A stretch of 64,000 nucleotides of DNA from Algoriphagus kandeliae (GTDB lineage: Bacteria > Bacteroidota > Bacteroidia > Cytophagales > Cyclobacteriaceae): assembly GCF_004571135.1 (NCBI RefSeq), contig NZ_SPSB01000004.1, positions 310,001-374,000 of the forward strand, read 5' to 3'. Positions 17,999 to 27,434 of the stretch are shown one piece after another; position 1 is the first letter of the stretch; each line of letters begins with the position of its first letter. The notes under the pieces were generated by a model. It saw nothing but the letters and a program-made list of their open reading frames with translations. It made no database searches and was not told where the DNA came from. A program made the translations under genes and the position numbers.

Positions 17999-19678
17999 TT
18001 ACTTCAAATTCTTATACCGAATTCGCTTCGGCGTCACATCACCAAGCCGCTTTTTCTTGTTTTCCTCATAGTCGGTGAAATTACCTTCAAACCAATATAC
18101 CTGAGAATCACCTTCAAAAGCCAAAATATGCGTACAGATACGATCCAGAAACCAACGGTCGTGGGAAATGATCACCGCACAGCCACCGAAGTTTTCCAAG
18201 GCTTCCTCCAAGGCACGAAGTGTATTCACATCCAAGTCATTGGTCGGTTCGTCCAAAAGCAAGAGGTTTCCTCCTTCTTTCAGGGTCAAAGCCAAATGAA
18301 CGCGGTTACGCTCACCACCTGAAAGCACCCCAACTTTCTTCTCCTGATCAGATCCGGCAAAGTTGAACTTGGAAACATAGGCTCTCGAATTCACCTCCTT
18401 ATTTCCTAACTTCATCAATTCATTGCCTTCAGAGATCGTTTGGTAAACTGTTTTATTTGGATCCAAATGATCATGCTCCTGATCCACATAGGCAAGTTTC
18501 ACTGTCTCACCTACCTCAAAGTTTCCGGAATCCGGTTTCTCCTGACCAGTAATTAATTTGAAGAGCGTGGTTTTACCCGCACCATTTGGACCGATTACTC
18601 CTACAATACCACCTTGAGGCAGAGAAAAACTCAAATCTTCAAATAGCAACTTATCGCCATAAGCTTTCGAAACATGATTCGCTTCAATCACCTTAGCACC
18701 CAATCGAGGTCCGGGTGGAATGAAGAGCTCCAGTTTCGCTTCTTTTTCTTTTGCTTCTTCTCCTACTAGCTTATCATAAGCATTCAGACGGGCTTTCCCT
18801 TTTGACTGTCGGGCTTTTGGAGACATGCGAATCCATTCCAATTCCCGCTCTAAGGTCTTTTGACGCTTGGATTCCGTCTTTTCTTCTTGCTTTAAGCGCT
18901 GTTGTTTTTGATCCAACCAAGAGGAATAATTCCCTTTCCATGGAATACCCTCTCCCCGATCCAATTCCAAAATCCATCCGGCTACATTATCCAAGAAATA
19001 ACGATCGTGAGTCACAGCAATCACCGTTCCTTTATATTGCTGCAAATGTTGCTCAAGCCAAAGAACGGACTCCGCATCCAAGTGGTTAGTAGGTTCGTCC
19101 AAAAGCAATACATCCGGCTCCTGAAGCAACAATCGACAAAGTGCTACACGCCTTTTTTCTCCACCGGAAAGATTTCCCACGTTGGCATCGCTAGGTGGAA
19201 GTCTCAAGGCATCCATCGCCTTATCAAGCATCACATCCAATTCCCAAGCGTTGGCAGCATCCAGTTTTTCCTGAACCTCCCCTTGACGCTCAATCAATTT
19301 GTTCATCGCATCAGGATCATCCATTAAGGCAGGATCCATGAATTTCTCATTGATCTCTTCAAACTCCTTCAACAAATTCACCGTGTCAGCCACAGCCTCT
19401 TCTACGACTTCTTTAACCGTTTTATTGGGATCAAGCTTAGGTTCCTGCTCCAACATTCCCACGGTATATCCCGGTGAGAAAACGACCTCACCTTGATAGT
19501 CTTTATCTACTCCAGCAATAATCCGGAGCAAAGAGGACTTCCCCGAACCATTTAGACCCAAGACGCCGATTTTGGCACCATAGAAAAATGAGAGATAGAT
19601 ATCTTTTAGTACTTTTTTCTGAGGCGGGTAGATTTTTGATACCCCGGCCATGGAAAAGATGATTTTTTCTGCACTCAT
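17999..19678 (-). CDS. ettA: Energy-dependent translational throttle protein EttA (ABC-F)
   Basis: 559 residues, close to the usual length of EttA (about 555). Two ABC ATPase domains are present: Walker A GLNGSGKS (41-48) with [32 protein letters not shown] split across the first, and GPNGAGKT with LSGGERNR and [11 protein letters not shown] in the second. They are joined by the charged linker helices that contact tRNA. There are no membrane segments. EttA binds the ribosomal E site and gates the first peptide bond according to ATP/ADP ratio. The ATG at 19678 gives [18 protein letters not shown], as in relatives. It has its own terminator and is monocistronic. Confidence 0.95.
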   Translation of the reverse strand: MSAEKIIFSMAGVSKIYPPQKKVLKDIYLSFFYGAKIGVLGLNGSGKSSLLRIIAGVDKDYQGEVVFSPGYTVGMLEQEPKLDPNKTVKEVVEEAVADTVNLLKEFEEINEKFMDPALMDDPDAMNKLIERQGEVQEKLDAANAWELDVMLDKAMDALRLPPSDANVGNLSGGEKRRVALCRLLLQEPDVLLLDEPTNHLDAESVLWLEQHLQQYKGTVIAVTHDRYFLDNVAGWILELDRGEGIPWKGNYSSWLDQKQQRLKQEEKTESKRQKTLERELEWIRMSPKARQSKGKARLNAYDKLVGEEAKEKEAKLELFIPPGPRLGAKVIEANHVSKAYGDKLLFEDLSFSLPQGGIVGVIGPNGAGKTTLFKLITGQEKPDSGNFEVGETVKLAYVDQEHDHLDPNKTVYQTISEGNELMKLGNKEVNSRAYVSKFNFAGSDQEKKVGVLSGGERNRVHLALTLKEGGNLLLLDEPTNDLDVNTLRALEEALENFGGCAVIISHDRWFLDRICTHILAFEGDSQVYWFEGNFTDYEENKKKRLGDVTPKRIRYKNLK

Positions 19679-19810
19679 GCGTTGAATTTTTCCTGAGAAT
19701 TTGCGTTAAACAGCAAAGATGCAAAAAAAGCCCTTTCTTAGGATAAGTGCTTTTGAATTAATTAATTTGCGGAAAATTGAAAACGACCACCTATAACCTA
19801 CTGTAGTGCG

Positions 19811-21058
19811 ATGGATCATCCATATGGATACATTAAAGACAATAAAGTTTTTCTGAAAGGATTTTTGGGGAAACCTGATCGAGAAATCGGAGAAGTGAAG
19901 GAAGATGAGGCATCAACCATCGCTTATTTTGAAGACCGTTTTGAGCAGATAAAGGAAAAGGTAGAAAAACTGAAAACGGATATCCAAGAGAATCAAAACA
20001 AGGGTTCTTTCTTGATGAAATTGATCCACCTTCGAGATTCTTTGTATGCCTCTGACGCACTTGGCGATTTTGTTCCTTTGATCGAAGAGCTTAATCAGCA
20101 GGAAAACTACCTAAACGAAATCATCCAAAGCAATCGGGCTAAAAATCTGGAAATCAAAAAAGCTTTGATCCAGGAAGCTGAAGCCCTGAAGGATGACACA
20201 GACTGGAAACAAACTACAGAAGCTTTCAAGGATTTGAAAATGCGCTGGATCAAAACCGGTCCTGTCGAAAAAGAAATCCAAGAAGAAATCGAAGCACAGT
20301 TTAACGATGCCGTGCAGCATTTCTTTGAAAACCGAAGACATTATTATGAAGGCATGGCCCTTCAGGCTGAAGAGAATATTAAGGTTTATGAAGCCTTGGT
20401 GGTGCAAGCGAGAGAAGCACACGATCTTCCTGATGCCAAGATGGCTTTTGAAATCAGTAAGCGGATTCAAAAAGAATGGAAAGCTGCCGGTAAAGTACCT
20501 GCCGAAAAAAGGCAGCCACTTTGGGATGAATTTTCTCGCTTGAACAATCGGATTTTTTCTCGATACAAGCGCACTCTGAATCCTGGTCCACAAATGCACC
20601 CTCGAGAGGTGATGAAAAAAGTGGAAACCCTAACAGAGGAAATCAAAAAATTGGCTTCCAAAGATAGTAGCTATGAACTCATTCAGCGAGCAAAGGAAAT
20701 CCAGCAAGAATGGCGAAAGCTCCCTCCCAGAAAGCCAAAAGAAGCCAATCTTTTGGCACGTTCTTTTCAGTTTTTCTCGGACGTTGTTTTCGAAAAAGCT
20801 TTCTTGAACAAGTTAATCCATAATAAATACCCGGATTTTGATAGTAAATCTCAGCAGGAACAAGATCATATCCGTACTTCTCTTTTGAAAGATTTGTTGC
20901 ACCGAGATCAGACTGAATATGAGACCGCTCAGGATAATTCAGGTAATTTCCGAGTTCAGACTGGAGACTTTGAAATTATGATGAAGAAAAAATTATTTGG
21001 TCTTAAGCGGAAAGTGGATGTAAAAAATCACATCTTAAAGCAACTTTCTCAGAAATAA
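19811..21058 (+). CDS. DUF349-repeat protein
   Basis: 415 residues, mostly alpha-helical and highly charged, with about four DUF349 units recognisable by their W-K-x-A-G/T-P-V pattern: DWKQTTEAFKDLKMRWIKTGPV, IQKEWKAAGKVPAEKRQPLWDEF and IQQEWRKLPPRKPKEA. No signal peptide or membrane segment, so cytoplasmic. The molecular function of DUF349 is not established. It is divergent from ettA, with 132 bp between the starts, and is followed after 77 bp by the DUF2795 gene. Confidence 0.82.
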   Translation: MDHPYGYIKDNKVFLKGFLGKPDREIGEVKEDEASTIAYFEDRFEQIKEKVEKLKTDIQENQNKGSFLMKLIHLRDSLYASDALGDFVPLIEELNQQENYLNEIIQSNRAKNLEIKKALIQEAEALKDDTDWKQTTEAFKDLKMRWIKTGPVEKEIQEEIEAQFNDAVQHFFENRRHYYEGMALQAEENIKVYEALVVQAREAHDLPDAKMAFEISKRIQKEWKAAGKVPAEKRQPLWDEFSRLNNRIFSRYKRTLNPGPQMHPREVMKKVETLTEEIKKLASKDSSYELIQRAKEIQQEWRKLPPRKPKEANLLARSFQFFSDVVFEKAFLNKLIHNKYPDFDSKSQQEQDHIRTSLLKDLLHRDQTEYETAQDNSGNFRVQTGDFEIMMKKKLFGLKRKVDVKNHILKQLSQK

Positions 21059-21090
21059 TGAGTACAAGCATACATATTTGAAAAAAAAGA

Positions 21091-21098
21091 TAATTTTG
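21091..21098 (+). promoter_or_regulatory. Candidate -7 element for the DUF2795 gene
   Basis: TAATTTTG matches TAnnTTTG and lies 37 bp before the ATG at 21136. No TTG is found at the expected upstream distance, so this is weaker than the other promoters reported. Confidence 0.4.
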
Positions 21099-21135
21099 CA
21101 CCCTTTATAATCCGGAACACTCTAAAACGAATACT

Positions 21136-21357
21136 ATGTACTGGACACTAGAATTAGCATCCTACTTGGAAGACGCTCCTTGGCCAGCAACCAAAGACGA
21201 GTTGATCGACTATGCAATCCGCTCAGGAGCACCACTTGAAGTGGTAGAAAATCTCCAAGAATTGGAAGACGATGGAGAACCTTATGAAACCATCGAAGAA
21301 ATTTGGCCGGATTATCCGACCAAGGACGATTTCTTCTTTAACGAAGACGAATATTAA
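21136..21357 (+). CDS. DUF2795-family small acidic protein
   Basis: 73 residues, strongly acidic at the C-terminus (YPTKDDFFFNEDEY). The body, MYWTLELASYLEDAPWPATKDELIDYAIRSGAP followed by VVENLQELEDDGEPY, matches the DUF2795 pattern, in which a W-P-A-T-K-xE-L segment precedes a short helix. It is conserved and single-copy in Bacteroidota; function unknown. It is monocistronic, with a candidate -7 element upstream and a strong terminator 4 bp after the stop, which suggests abundant, independent expression. Confidence 0.85.
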   Translation: MYWTLELASYLEDAPWPATKDELIDYAIRSGAPLEVVENLQELEDDGEPYETIEEIWPDYPTKDDFFFNEDEY

Positions 21358-21360
21358 TTG

Positions 21361-21392
21361 AAAGCCCCATTTTTTGGGGCTTTTTGTCTTTT
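21361..21392 (+). terminator. Rho-independent terminator after the DUF2795 gene
   Basis: AAAGCCCC (21361-21368) pairs with GGGGCTTT (21376-21383) around an ATTTTTT loop and runs into TTGTCTTTT. It also separates this gene from the convergent LytTR regulator. Confidence 0.9.
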
Positions 21393-21395
21393 AGG

Positions 21396-22124
21396 CTAAA
21401 GCCCAAGTACTTGTCTTAATCGACTGTATCCTGTCTTACTGACTGGAAGTTTTTGCCCACTTTTCAAAAAAACCAAATAGCTATCCCGCTCATAGGGCTC
21501 GATCCGCGTAATCTCATTCAAATTCAGCATGTAGGATCGGTGAATCCGTGCAAACTTTTCGGGAGATACAGCATCTTCCAAAGCTTTCATCGTCATCTTT
21601 TTGAGATAGGTACCTGATTCAGTTACAATCCGAATGTAATCATCCGATGCCTCAAAATAACTGACCTGATCGGTAGGAATTATCTTGATTTCATTTTTAA
21701 CACGAACAACCAAGCGCTGTCCCTTATCCGCCAATTCGGAGATTGAGGTAGTCTGCTTTGCCTCACCAGCTGAATATTTTTCTAAAAACCGATCTATTGC
21801 CTGTTGAAATCGCTGCTTGGAAAAAGGCTTAAGTAAATAATCAATGGCTTTCGCATCAAAAGCTGCTAAAGCATACTGATCAAAAGCTGTCGTAAAAATC
21901 ACCTCAGGTGGATCATCTAATAATTCCAGCATCTCAAACCCAGTGATTTTGGGCATTTGCACATCCAAAAAAATTAAATCCGGCTCATGCTGTTGAATGG
22001 CTTTGTACCCCTCAAAACCATCATGACAGATTGCTGCGATTTCAAAGCGTTCATCATCTTTCAAAAATTCCTCGACCACGCTGGCTGCCAAAGGTTCATC
22101 GTCTATTATGATGGTTTTGATCAT
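21396..22124 (-). CDS. LytTR-family response regulator
   Basis: 242 residues from ATG 22124, which gives MIKTIIIDDEPLAASVVEEF and overlaps the kinase stop as ATGA. The earlier start at 22160 lies inside the kinase gene and is rejected. A receiver domain (acidic DDE, phospho-Asp in LIFLDVQMPKITGFEML, conserved Lys in LLKPFSKQRF) occupies residues 1-120. A LytTR DNA-binding domain follows at about 140-242 (IPTDQVSYFEASDDYIRI, FARIHRSYMLNLNEI). It is translated with, and presumably phosphorylated by, the adjacent LytS-type kinase. The next gene upstream encodes a LiaF-like membrane protein, which hints at an envelope-stress role. Confidence 0.93.
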   Translation of the reverse strand: MIKTIIIDDEPLAASVVEEFLKDDERFEIAAICHDGFEGYKAIQQHEPDLIFLDVQMPKITGFEMLELLDDPPEVIFTTAFDQYALAAFDAKAIDYLLKPFSKQRFQQAIDRFLEKYSAGEAKQTTSISELADKGQRLVVRVKNEIKIIPTDQVSYFEASDDYIRIVTESGTYLKKMTMKALEDAVSPEKFARIHRSYMLNLNEITRIEPYERDSYLVFLKSGQKLPVSKTGYSRLRQVLGL

Positions 22125-23161
22125 TTTGGTTGGGGTATTTTCAAATTTACTGAAAAACAAGTGCCTTCTTCTCGGGTACTGAGCAGGTCATTTCTTCCAA
22201 AAAGAAGATATAGTCTTCTCCTCAAAGAACTAAGTCCAAAGCCTGTTCCTTTTTGAGGAGGATTCTCCGGGTCGTATGGATTATCAATTTGAACAACCAG
22301 GTAATGTTGCTCTTTTTTTGAACTTAGCTGAATCTTTACTTCTCCAGTTACTCCATACAGCCCATGTTTGATGGCATTTTCCAAAAGAGGTTGAATCAAC
22401 AATTGAGGAATTTTAAGTTCTTCAGAATCTGGGGAAATTTCGAATATAACCTCAAGCCGATGCCCAAATCGCACCCGCTCAATTTCAAGATACATTTGTA
22501 AATAATCGAGTTCCTCCTTTAAAGTAGTCCAAGTCTTTAGGTCTTTTCGAATGGTCCCTCGAAGAAAATCCGAAAGCATAATCACCATTTCTCTTGCTCG
22601 ATCCGGCTGACTCATGACCAAAGCACTAATTGAATTCAAGCTATTGAATAAAAAGTGTGGCTGAAGCTGCTGTCTTAATTGGGAAAGCTCTGCTTCTTTG
22701 CTCAACTCCATCATGTGCAATTCGCGATTCTTGGTCTCTTCCTGCTGCTCCAGTCTAGACACAACCATCGCCAATAGAGTGATCATTAAAGCAGCTAAAG
22801 CCAAAATAGCCCAACGGAGGTAAAGGTTATTCTTCAAAAAATCTAAATACTCCAAATCCTCAGAAAAAGCCAAAGGAACTGAAAACCGATGAAGCAAGAC
22901 TACCAAAAAAGATAGAATCAAAGGAAGAATCAAAAGCAGAATCATATTCCCGCTTTTGGGATTGTAAAAGGTGAAAATTCGATCAAGAACAGTCACCAAT
23001 CCAACAAAAAGAAGAGTGAAAATCCCAGCATCAATCAAGGCTCTAAACATCTCGATTTGATAGTGCCTTAAAATCAAAAAAGTACCAAGGAACCAAGCTA
23101 GGCTGGCTCCTTGGATAATCCAATAGTATTTTTTTGTGGATCGGAAGGCCCTTGAAAACAC
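22121..23161 (-). CDS. LytS/YehU-type sensor histidine kinase
   Basis: 346 residues. The start is a GTG at 23161. About four membrane helices lie in the first 140 residues, followed by a coiled-coil linker and the His_kinase (PF06580) domain with LRQQLQPHFLFNSLNSISAL, where the His is phosphorylated. The HATPase domain has IPQLLIQPLLENAIKHG (N box) and a short KGTGFGLSSLRRRL G box. There is no extracellular sensor domain of note, so signals are probably sensed in the membrane. It is translationally coupled to the LytTR regulator downstream and lies 30 bp after the LiaF-like gene. Confidence 0.93.
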   Translation of the reverse strand: MFSRAFRSTKKYYWIIQGASLAWFLGTFLILRHYQIEMFRALIDAGIFTLLFVGLVTVLDRIFTFYNPKSGNMILLLILPLILSFLVVLLHRFSVPLAFSEDLEYLDFLKNNLYLRWAILALAALMITLLAMVVSRLEQQEETKNRELHMMELSKEAELSQLRQQLQPHFLFNSLNSISALVMSQPDRAREMVIMLSDFLRGTIRKDLKTWTTLKEELDYLQMYLEIERVRFGHRLEVIFEISPDSEELKIPQLLIQPLLENAIKHGLYGVTGEVKIQLSSKKEQHYLVVQIDNPYDPENPPQKGTGFGLSSLRRRLYLLFGRNDLLSTREEGTCFSVNLKIPQPK

Positions 23162-23191
23162 AGTTCTTGCGATTTGATTGATGGAAATTCG

Positions 23192-24025
23192 TTAAAATGA
23201 TTTGATTTCCAAACCGCCAAAGAAAACCGTACCTCGAAGAACAAGTACTTTATCAGCATCTACTTCCGACTGGCGATAGATTCGCTTATCCTCTACGCCT
23301 GCCGCGACATTCGTCACCTCCACACGTACATCCCAATGAGGAGGAACAATAATTTTCATACCTCCGAAAATTACATCTACCTGTAGATTGATTAAGCCGG
23401 AAAAATCCGCTTGAGTCAAATCCAAGTCAACTCCACCAAAGGCAGCGGTGAGTTTTCCTCCCTGGAAATTTTTGGATAAAACCCGCTTATTCACCCCACT
23501 GAAGACCGCATCGATGTTGATTCGATCTGAGAAACTTGTTCCCGAAACCCCTGAAATTGGTGGCTTTTGGGAAGAATCGGAAGAACCTGACCCGGAAAAA
23601 CTGCTAGAAGCACCTTCACTGTCAGATCCTGAATCAGGGGATTTAAATGTTTTATTTCGGATTTGATCCTGAACATTATCCATGATCCGCTTTTCTTTTT
23701 GTTTTTGGGTAATAAGGTAAATACCCAAAATGATCAAGCCAATCGGTAAAATGTAGCGTTCAATTCCGAAGTCAAATGCGAACTCTCGATCTAAAAGAAA
23801 GTAAACGCCAAGAAACAACATGATTCCACCAAATAAGGAGCGGAATTGATGCTTAATCGATACAACAAGCCCGATTGCAATCAAAATCATGGGCCAACTG
23901 AGTAACCATCCGGGAAAGAAAATTCCCAACTTTCGAAGAAGTAATAAAACGCCTAAGCCTAAGATGATAAATCCGAAGATTAATCCTCCGTCGCTACTTG
24001 AACTGGGTTTAGAATAATTTGCCAT
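23192..24025 (-). CDS. LiaF-like membrane protein (DUF5668 plus LiaF C-terminal domain)
   Basis: 277 residues. The N-terminal 100 residues contain four hydrophobic helices of the DUF5668/LiaI type (GLIFGFIILGLGVLLLLRKL, SWPMILIAIGLVVSI and others). A Ser/Gly/Asp-rich linker (about 125-160) leads to a C-terminal beta-helix-like domain in which AAFGGVDLDLTQADF and VIFGGMKIIVPPHWDVRVEV recur, as in LiaF and cell-wall-active antibiotic response proteins. In Firmicutes LiaF restrains the LiaSR two-component system. Here it is directly upstream of, and co-directional with, a kinase-regulator pair, so a similar sensor accessory role is a reasonable inference. Confidence 0.8.
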   Translation of the reverse strand: MANYSKPSSSSDGGLIFGFIILGLGVLLLLRKLGIFFPGWLLSWPMILIAIGLVVSIKHQFRSLFGGIMLFLGVYFLLDREFAFDFGIERYILPIGLIILGIYLITQKQKEKRIMDNVQDQIRNKTFKSPDSGSDSEGASSSFSGSGSSDSSQKPPISGVSGTSFSDRINIDAVFSGVNKRVLSKNFQGGKLTAAFGGVDLDLTQADFSGLINLQVDVIFGGMKIIVPPHWDVRVEVTNVAAGVEDKRIYRQSEVDADKVLVLRGTVFFGGLEIKSF

Positions 24026-24120
24026 CGCTTTTTGAGTTTTGAATGATGCCCAAATGTAGTATGGCTCAATTAACGCAAATAGTAGCAGTCGATAGCCTAT
24101 CTAAAAAGTCGGTGAATGCG

Positions 24121-24161
24121 GAGAAAAAGTCGGTAAAAACGCAGGGGATTTTTTACCGACT
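24121..24161 (-). terminator. Terminator overlapping the 3' end of ispD
   Basis: On the minus strand, AGTCGGTAAAAA at the ispD stop pairs with TTTTTACCGACT, which is followed by TTTTTC. The stem includes the last two sense codons and the stop. The word AAAAAGTCGGT occurs again 21 bp away at 24103-24113. Confidence 0.75.
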
Positions 24162-24836
24162 CTTCATTTTCTGAATCAAAAACTCCGCATAATCCATATC
24201 TTCTGGTGTAGTAATCTTGATGTTTTCTGGATTCCCGGGAATCAAAGTAACCTGCCAACCTTGATGTTCATAGACGGTTGCATCATCGGTAAATTGAGGC
24301 AATTCTGTCACTTCAAAAGCCTTCCGAATTTTTTGGATATCAAAAGTCTGTGGAGTTTGCACCAATCGAAAATATTGCCGCTCCTGATAAAAACTCCGAT
24401 CATCATCCATCAATTTCCTAATAGAGTCTTTTAAAGCTACCACAGCCACAGCACTCCCTGTTTCTGCTGCCTTTTCAAAACTTTCTTTGATGACATTTTC
24501 ATGTACAAATGGCCGCACCCCATCATGAATAGCTACAACTCCTTCCGAAAAGGAAACAGCAGTAATACCATTTTTCACAGATTGAAACCTTGAATTTCCT
24601 CCGGCAACAACCTGATGTGGGATAGTGAAGTCATGCTGTTGACATAAGTTTTCCCAAAGCTCAAAATCATCCCCTGGAATCACCAAGATCAATTCCATTT
24701 TTGGATCAACTTTATGAAAAACTGAAAGCGTATGCATTAAAATTGGCATCCCTCCTATGGGAAGGTATTGTTTGGACATAGGGCCTCCCATTCGAGTACC
24801 TCGCCCTCCTGCTACCAAAACTGCTGCTTTTTGCAT
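24153..24836 (-). CDS. ispD: 2-C-methyl-D-erythritol 4-phosphate cytidylyltransferase IspD
   Basis: 227 residues from ATG 24836. A longer reading to 24890 crosses a small hairpin and adds unrelated residues. It starts MQKAAVLVAGGRGTRMGGPMSKQYLPIGG, the CTP-binding loop of IspD. Other family landmarks are VAIHDGVRPFV, ALKDSIRK, VQTPQTFD and FTDDATVYEHQG. It transfers CMP to MEP in the non-mevalonate isoprenoid pathway, in the cytoplasm. A stem-loop (AGTAGT/ACTACT, 24854-24870) lies in the leader between the queA terminator and the start. The gene ends in its own terminator. Confidence 0.95.
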   Translation of the reverse strand: MQKAAVLVAGGRGTRMGGPMSKQYLPIGGMPILMHTLSVFHKVDPKMELILVIPGDDFELWENLCQQHDFTIPHQVVAGGNSRFQSVKNGITAVSFSEGVVAIHDGVRPFVHENVIKESFEKAAETGSAVAVVALKDSIRKLMDDDRSFYQERQYFRLVQTPQTFDIQKIRKAFEVTELPQFTDDATVYEHQGWQVTLIPGNPENIKITTPEDMDYAEFLIQKMKSR

Positions 24837-24899
24837 GTGTGATTTTTTGAAAAAGTAGTTTCGTACTACTCCTGATTTTTGAAATACCAAGTAAAAATA

Positions 24900-24928
24900 A
24901 AAAAGCTCCTCGAAAGGAGCCTTTTTTT
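24900..24928 (-). terminator. Terminator after queA
   Basis: GCTCCT (24905-24910) and AGGAGC (24915-24920) form a tight stem with a CGAA loop. On the minus strand it is followed by TTTTTTATTTTTA, immediately after the queA stop. A-tract and T-tract on both sides make it usable in either direction. Confidence 0.8.
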
Positions 24929-25977
24929 TAAAGTATCAACATCGCATCTCCATAGGAGAAGAATCGGTATTTTTCTTTGATTGCCTCTTTGTAAGCCTTC
25001 ATGATCAAGTCATACCCTCCAAATGCAGCAGCTGTCATTAGCAGCGTTGATTCTGGCAAATGGAAATTTGTGATCAATGCATTGGCAATTTTAAAATCGT
25101 AAGGAGGAATGATGAATTTGTCAGTCCATCCGCTGGAAGCTTTCAAATGGTTGCTAGCTGTAACGGAAGACTCGACAGTTTTAAGTACGGTAGTTCCAAC
25201 AGCAACCACACGTTTCTTATTGTCCAAGGCTTCGTTGACCAACTCGACGGTTTTCTCAGGAATATCATAATTCTCAGAGTCCATTTTATGTTTGGTCAAA
25301 TCCTCTACGTCTACCTGTCTGAAGGTTCCCAATCCCACATGAAGGGTAATTGGAGTCACTTCGATTCCCTTCAACTCCAAGCGCTTCAGTAAGTGAGGGG
25401 TGAAATGCAAACCTGCAGTTGGTGCAGCAACAGCCCCTACATTCTTTGCGAAAACGGTTTGGTAGCGCTCACGATCTTCAGGCTCAACTTTTCGGTCGAT
25501 GATTTCCTTCAAAAGCGGCGTTTCACCAAGCGTATCAATCGCCTTGTAGAATTCTTCCTGCGTACCATCAAATAGGAATCGGATAGTTCTACCTCTGGAA
25601 GTTGTATTGTCAATCACTTCAGCAACCAAATCAGAATCTCCGAAGTACAATTTATTTCCTACCCGGATTTTTCGAGCTGGATCTACCAACACATCCCATA
25701 ACCTTAACTCCGGATTCAATTCTCGAAGCAAGAATACTTCAATTTCTGCACCTGTTTTTTCCTTATTTCCGTACAGTCGCGCTGGAAAAACCTTTGTATC
25801 GTTGGTTACAAAAACATCCCCTTCATCAAAATATTCCAGGATATCTTTGAAGGTGCGATGCTCGAATTCCCCTGTTTTACGGTGAACGACCATGAGTCTG
25901 GACTCGTCCCTGTTTTCAGTTGGATAAAGCGCAATAAGTTTCTTAGGTACGTCAAATTTGAAATCTGATAATTTCAT
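24928..25977 (-). CDS. queA: tRNA preQ1(34) S-adenosylmethionine ribosyltransferase-isomerase QueA
   Basis: 349 residues, normal for QueA. It begins [30 protein letters not shown], with [40 protein letters not shown] and [18 protein letters not shown], all family blocks. It makes epoxyqueuosine at position 34 of GUN tRNAs from preQ1-tRNA and SAM. A -7-like element (TATCTTTG on the minus strand, 26034-26041) lies about 57 bp before the ATG, without a clear -33. No preQ1 riboswitch is apparent. Other queuosine genes are not in this window. Confidence 0.96.
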   Translation of the reverse strand: MKLSDFKFDVPKKLIALYPTENRDESRLMVVHRKTGEFEHRTFKDILEYFDEGDVFVTNDTKVFPARLYGNKEKTGAEIEVFLLRELNPELRLWDVLVDPARKIRVGNKLYFGDSDLVAEVIDNTTSRGRTIRFLFDGTQEEFYKAIDTLGETPLLKEIIDRKVEPEDRERYQTVFAKNVGAVAAPTAGLHFTPHLLKRLELKGIEVTPITLHVGLGTFRQVDVEDLTKHKMDSENYDIPEKTVELVNEALDNKKRVVAVGTTVLKTVESSVTASNHLKASSGWTDKFIIPPYDFKIANALITNFHLPESTLLMTAAAFGGYDLIMKAYKEAIKEKYRFFSYGDAMLIL

Positions 25978-26101
25978 AGAGAAGCGTTAGATGTATGGCT
26001 ATAATTTTTTGTTTAGATTTACTCTAAAAAGTGCAAAGATAAGAATATAATATCCAAAATCCCCTAACTTTAAAGATTGATTTAACCAACTATTCCCCAC
26101 T

Positions 26102-27352
26102 ATGCTTTTTTTGAGACTTTCTTGGGAGAGCCTTCGCTTTGCTCTCAATGCCCTGAAATCCAATCTAACCCGCACAGTTCTGTCATTATTGGGGGTTACA
26201 GTCGGGATATTTGCTATCATTGCTGTTTTTACACTCGTCGATTCACTGGAAAACAATATCAAATCTTCTTTTGCATTTCTTGGAACTAATGTTATCCGAG
26301 TTGACAAATTCCCTTTCCAGTCAGGCCCTCCGGGAAATTTTCCTTGGTGGAAATATTTCCGAAGACCCAATAATACTGTTGAAGAATATGAATTTCTGAA
26401 AAATAGACTGACCACTGCTGAAGGAATTACCATCTCAGCTTCGGCAAGCACAACAGTAACAGCTGGAAGTAATGCCTATCAAGGGGTACAACTTACTGGG
26501 GCTTTTGAAGATTATGGAGATGTCTATGATGCTCCCATCGAAGAAGGCAGACTCTTCAACGGAAATGAAATCAAAGCTGCCAGAAATCTGGCGGTAATAG
26601 GAAAAAAGATCGCAGATACCTTATTCCCAAATCAATCTCCAATTGGGAAAGAATTCAAAATCAAAGGACTAAAATTTGTGGTTGTGGGTGTATTTGAGGA
26701 AGAAGGAAGTGGGGTTTTGGACCTTCCTTCCAAAGATGAAGCTTGTCTTATTCCTTACCCAGCCTTCACCAAACTTTTCAATACCGGGAAAAACGGAATC
26801 AATCCAACCATTGCTGCGAAAGGAATGGAAGAGGATGTGGGTTTGGTAGGAATCGAAAATGAAATGATCGGCTTACTTCGTGCAAAAAGAGCCCTCAAAC
26901 CTACCGAAGATGATTCCTTTTCGCTTAACAAAACCGAATTCCTTCAAAACGCCATTGGATCCGTATTCGATGTAATTTCTACCGCAGGTTGGGTAATCGG
27001 TGGATTCTCCATTTTAGTAGGTGGATTTGGAATAGCCAATATCATGTTTGTCTCCGTCCGTGAACGCACCAATATTATTGGTATCCAAAAATCCTTAGGC
27101 GCTAAAAATTACTTTATCCTTTTCCAGTTTCTATTCGAAGCAGTTTGCTTGAGTTTGATTGGAGGAGGGACAGGAATTATTCTCGTGTACTTCCTGAGTT
27201 TTGTGCAATTAGGAAGTCTGGATTTGGTTTTATCTCCAGGGAATATCATTCTCGGCTTGGGAGTTTCTTCTATAATTGGAGTGGTTTCAGGAATCGTCCC
27301 TGCTACACTCGCGGCCAGAATGGATCCGGTAGAAGCTATTAGAACTACTTAA
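26102..27352 (+). CDS. MacB/FtsX-type ABC transporter permease
   Basis: 416 residues. MLFLRLSWESLRFALNALKSNLTRTVLSLLGVTVGIFAIIAVFTLVDSL gives the amphipathic entry helix and first membrane helix. A periplasmic MacB_PCD domain spans about residues 50-270 (IGKKIADTLFPNQSPIGKEFKI). The FtsX core then has three membrane helices (about 295-410) with the signature FGIANIMFVSVRERTNIIGIQKSLGAK. The matching ATPase gene is not adjacent, so the partner must be elsewhere. Members move lipoproteins, peptides or antibiotics by mechanotransmission. It ends in a terminator shared with recA. Confidence 0.93.
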   Translation: MLFLRLSWESLRFALNALKSNLTRTVLSLLGVTVGIFAIIAVFTLVDSLENNIKSSFAFLGTNVIRVDKFPFQSGPPGNFPWWKYFRRPNNTVEEYEFLKNRLTTAEGITISASASTTVTAGSNAYQGVQLTGAFEDYGDVYDAPIEEGRLFNGNEIKAARNLAVIGKKIADTLFPNQSPIGKEFKIKGLKFVVVGVFEEEGSGVLDLPSKDEACLIPYPAFTKLFNTGKNGINPTIAAKGMEEDVGLVGIENEMIGLLRAKRALKPTEDDSFSLNKTEFLQNAIGSVFDVISTAGWVIGGFSILVGGFGIANIMFVSVRERTNIIGIQKSLGAKNYFILFQFLFEAVCLSLIGGGTGIILVYFLSFVQLGSLDLVLSPGNIILGLGVSSIIGVVSGIVPATLAARMDPVEAIRTT

Positions 27353-27373
27353 ACGCACTTGTTTGACATCAAT

Positions 27374-27411
27374 AAAAAAGGGAAGCCGATCAAATCGGTT
27401 TCCCTTTTTTT
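27374..27411. terminator. Bidirectional terminator between the permease gene and recA
   Basis: GGGAAGCCGAT and ATCGGTTTCCC form an 11-bp stem (one G-T pair) with A- and T-tracts on both sides. Both converging genes end within 25 bp of it. Confidence 0.88.
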
Positions 27412-27434
27412 AATCAATCAAACACAAAAACAAA

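Noticed and set aside
18902..19327. 141-codon plus-strand frame inside ettA
   Set aside because: It lies entirely within the ABC domains of EttA; the product has no domain.
25999..26451. 150-codon minus-strand frame overlapping the permease gene
   Set aside because: It overlaps the conserved FtsX permease start and has no recognisable domain; AT-rich low-complexity C-terminus.
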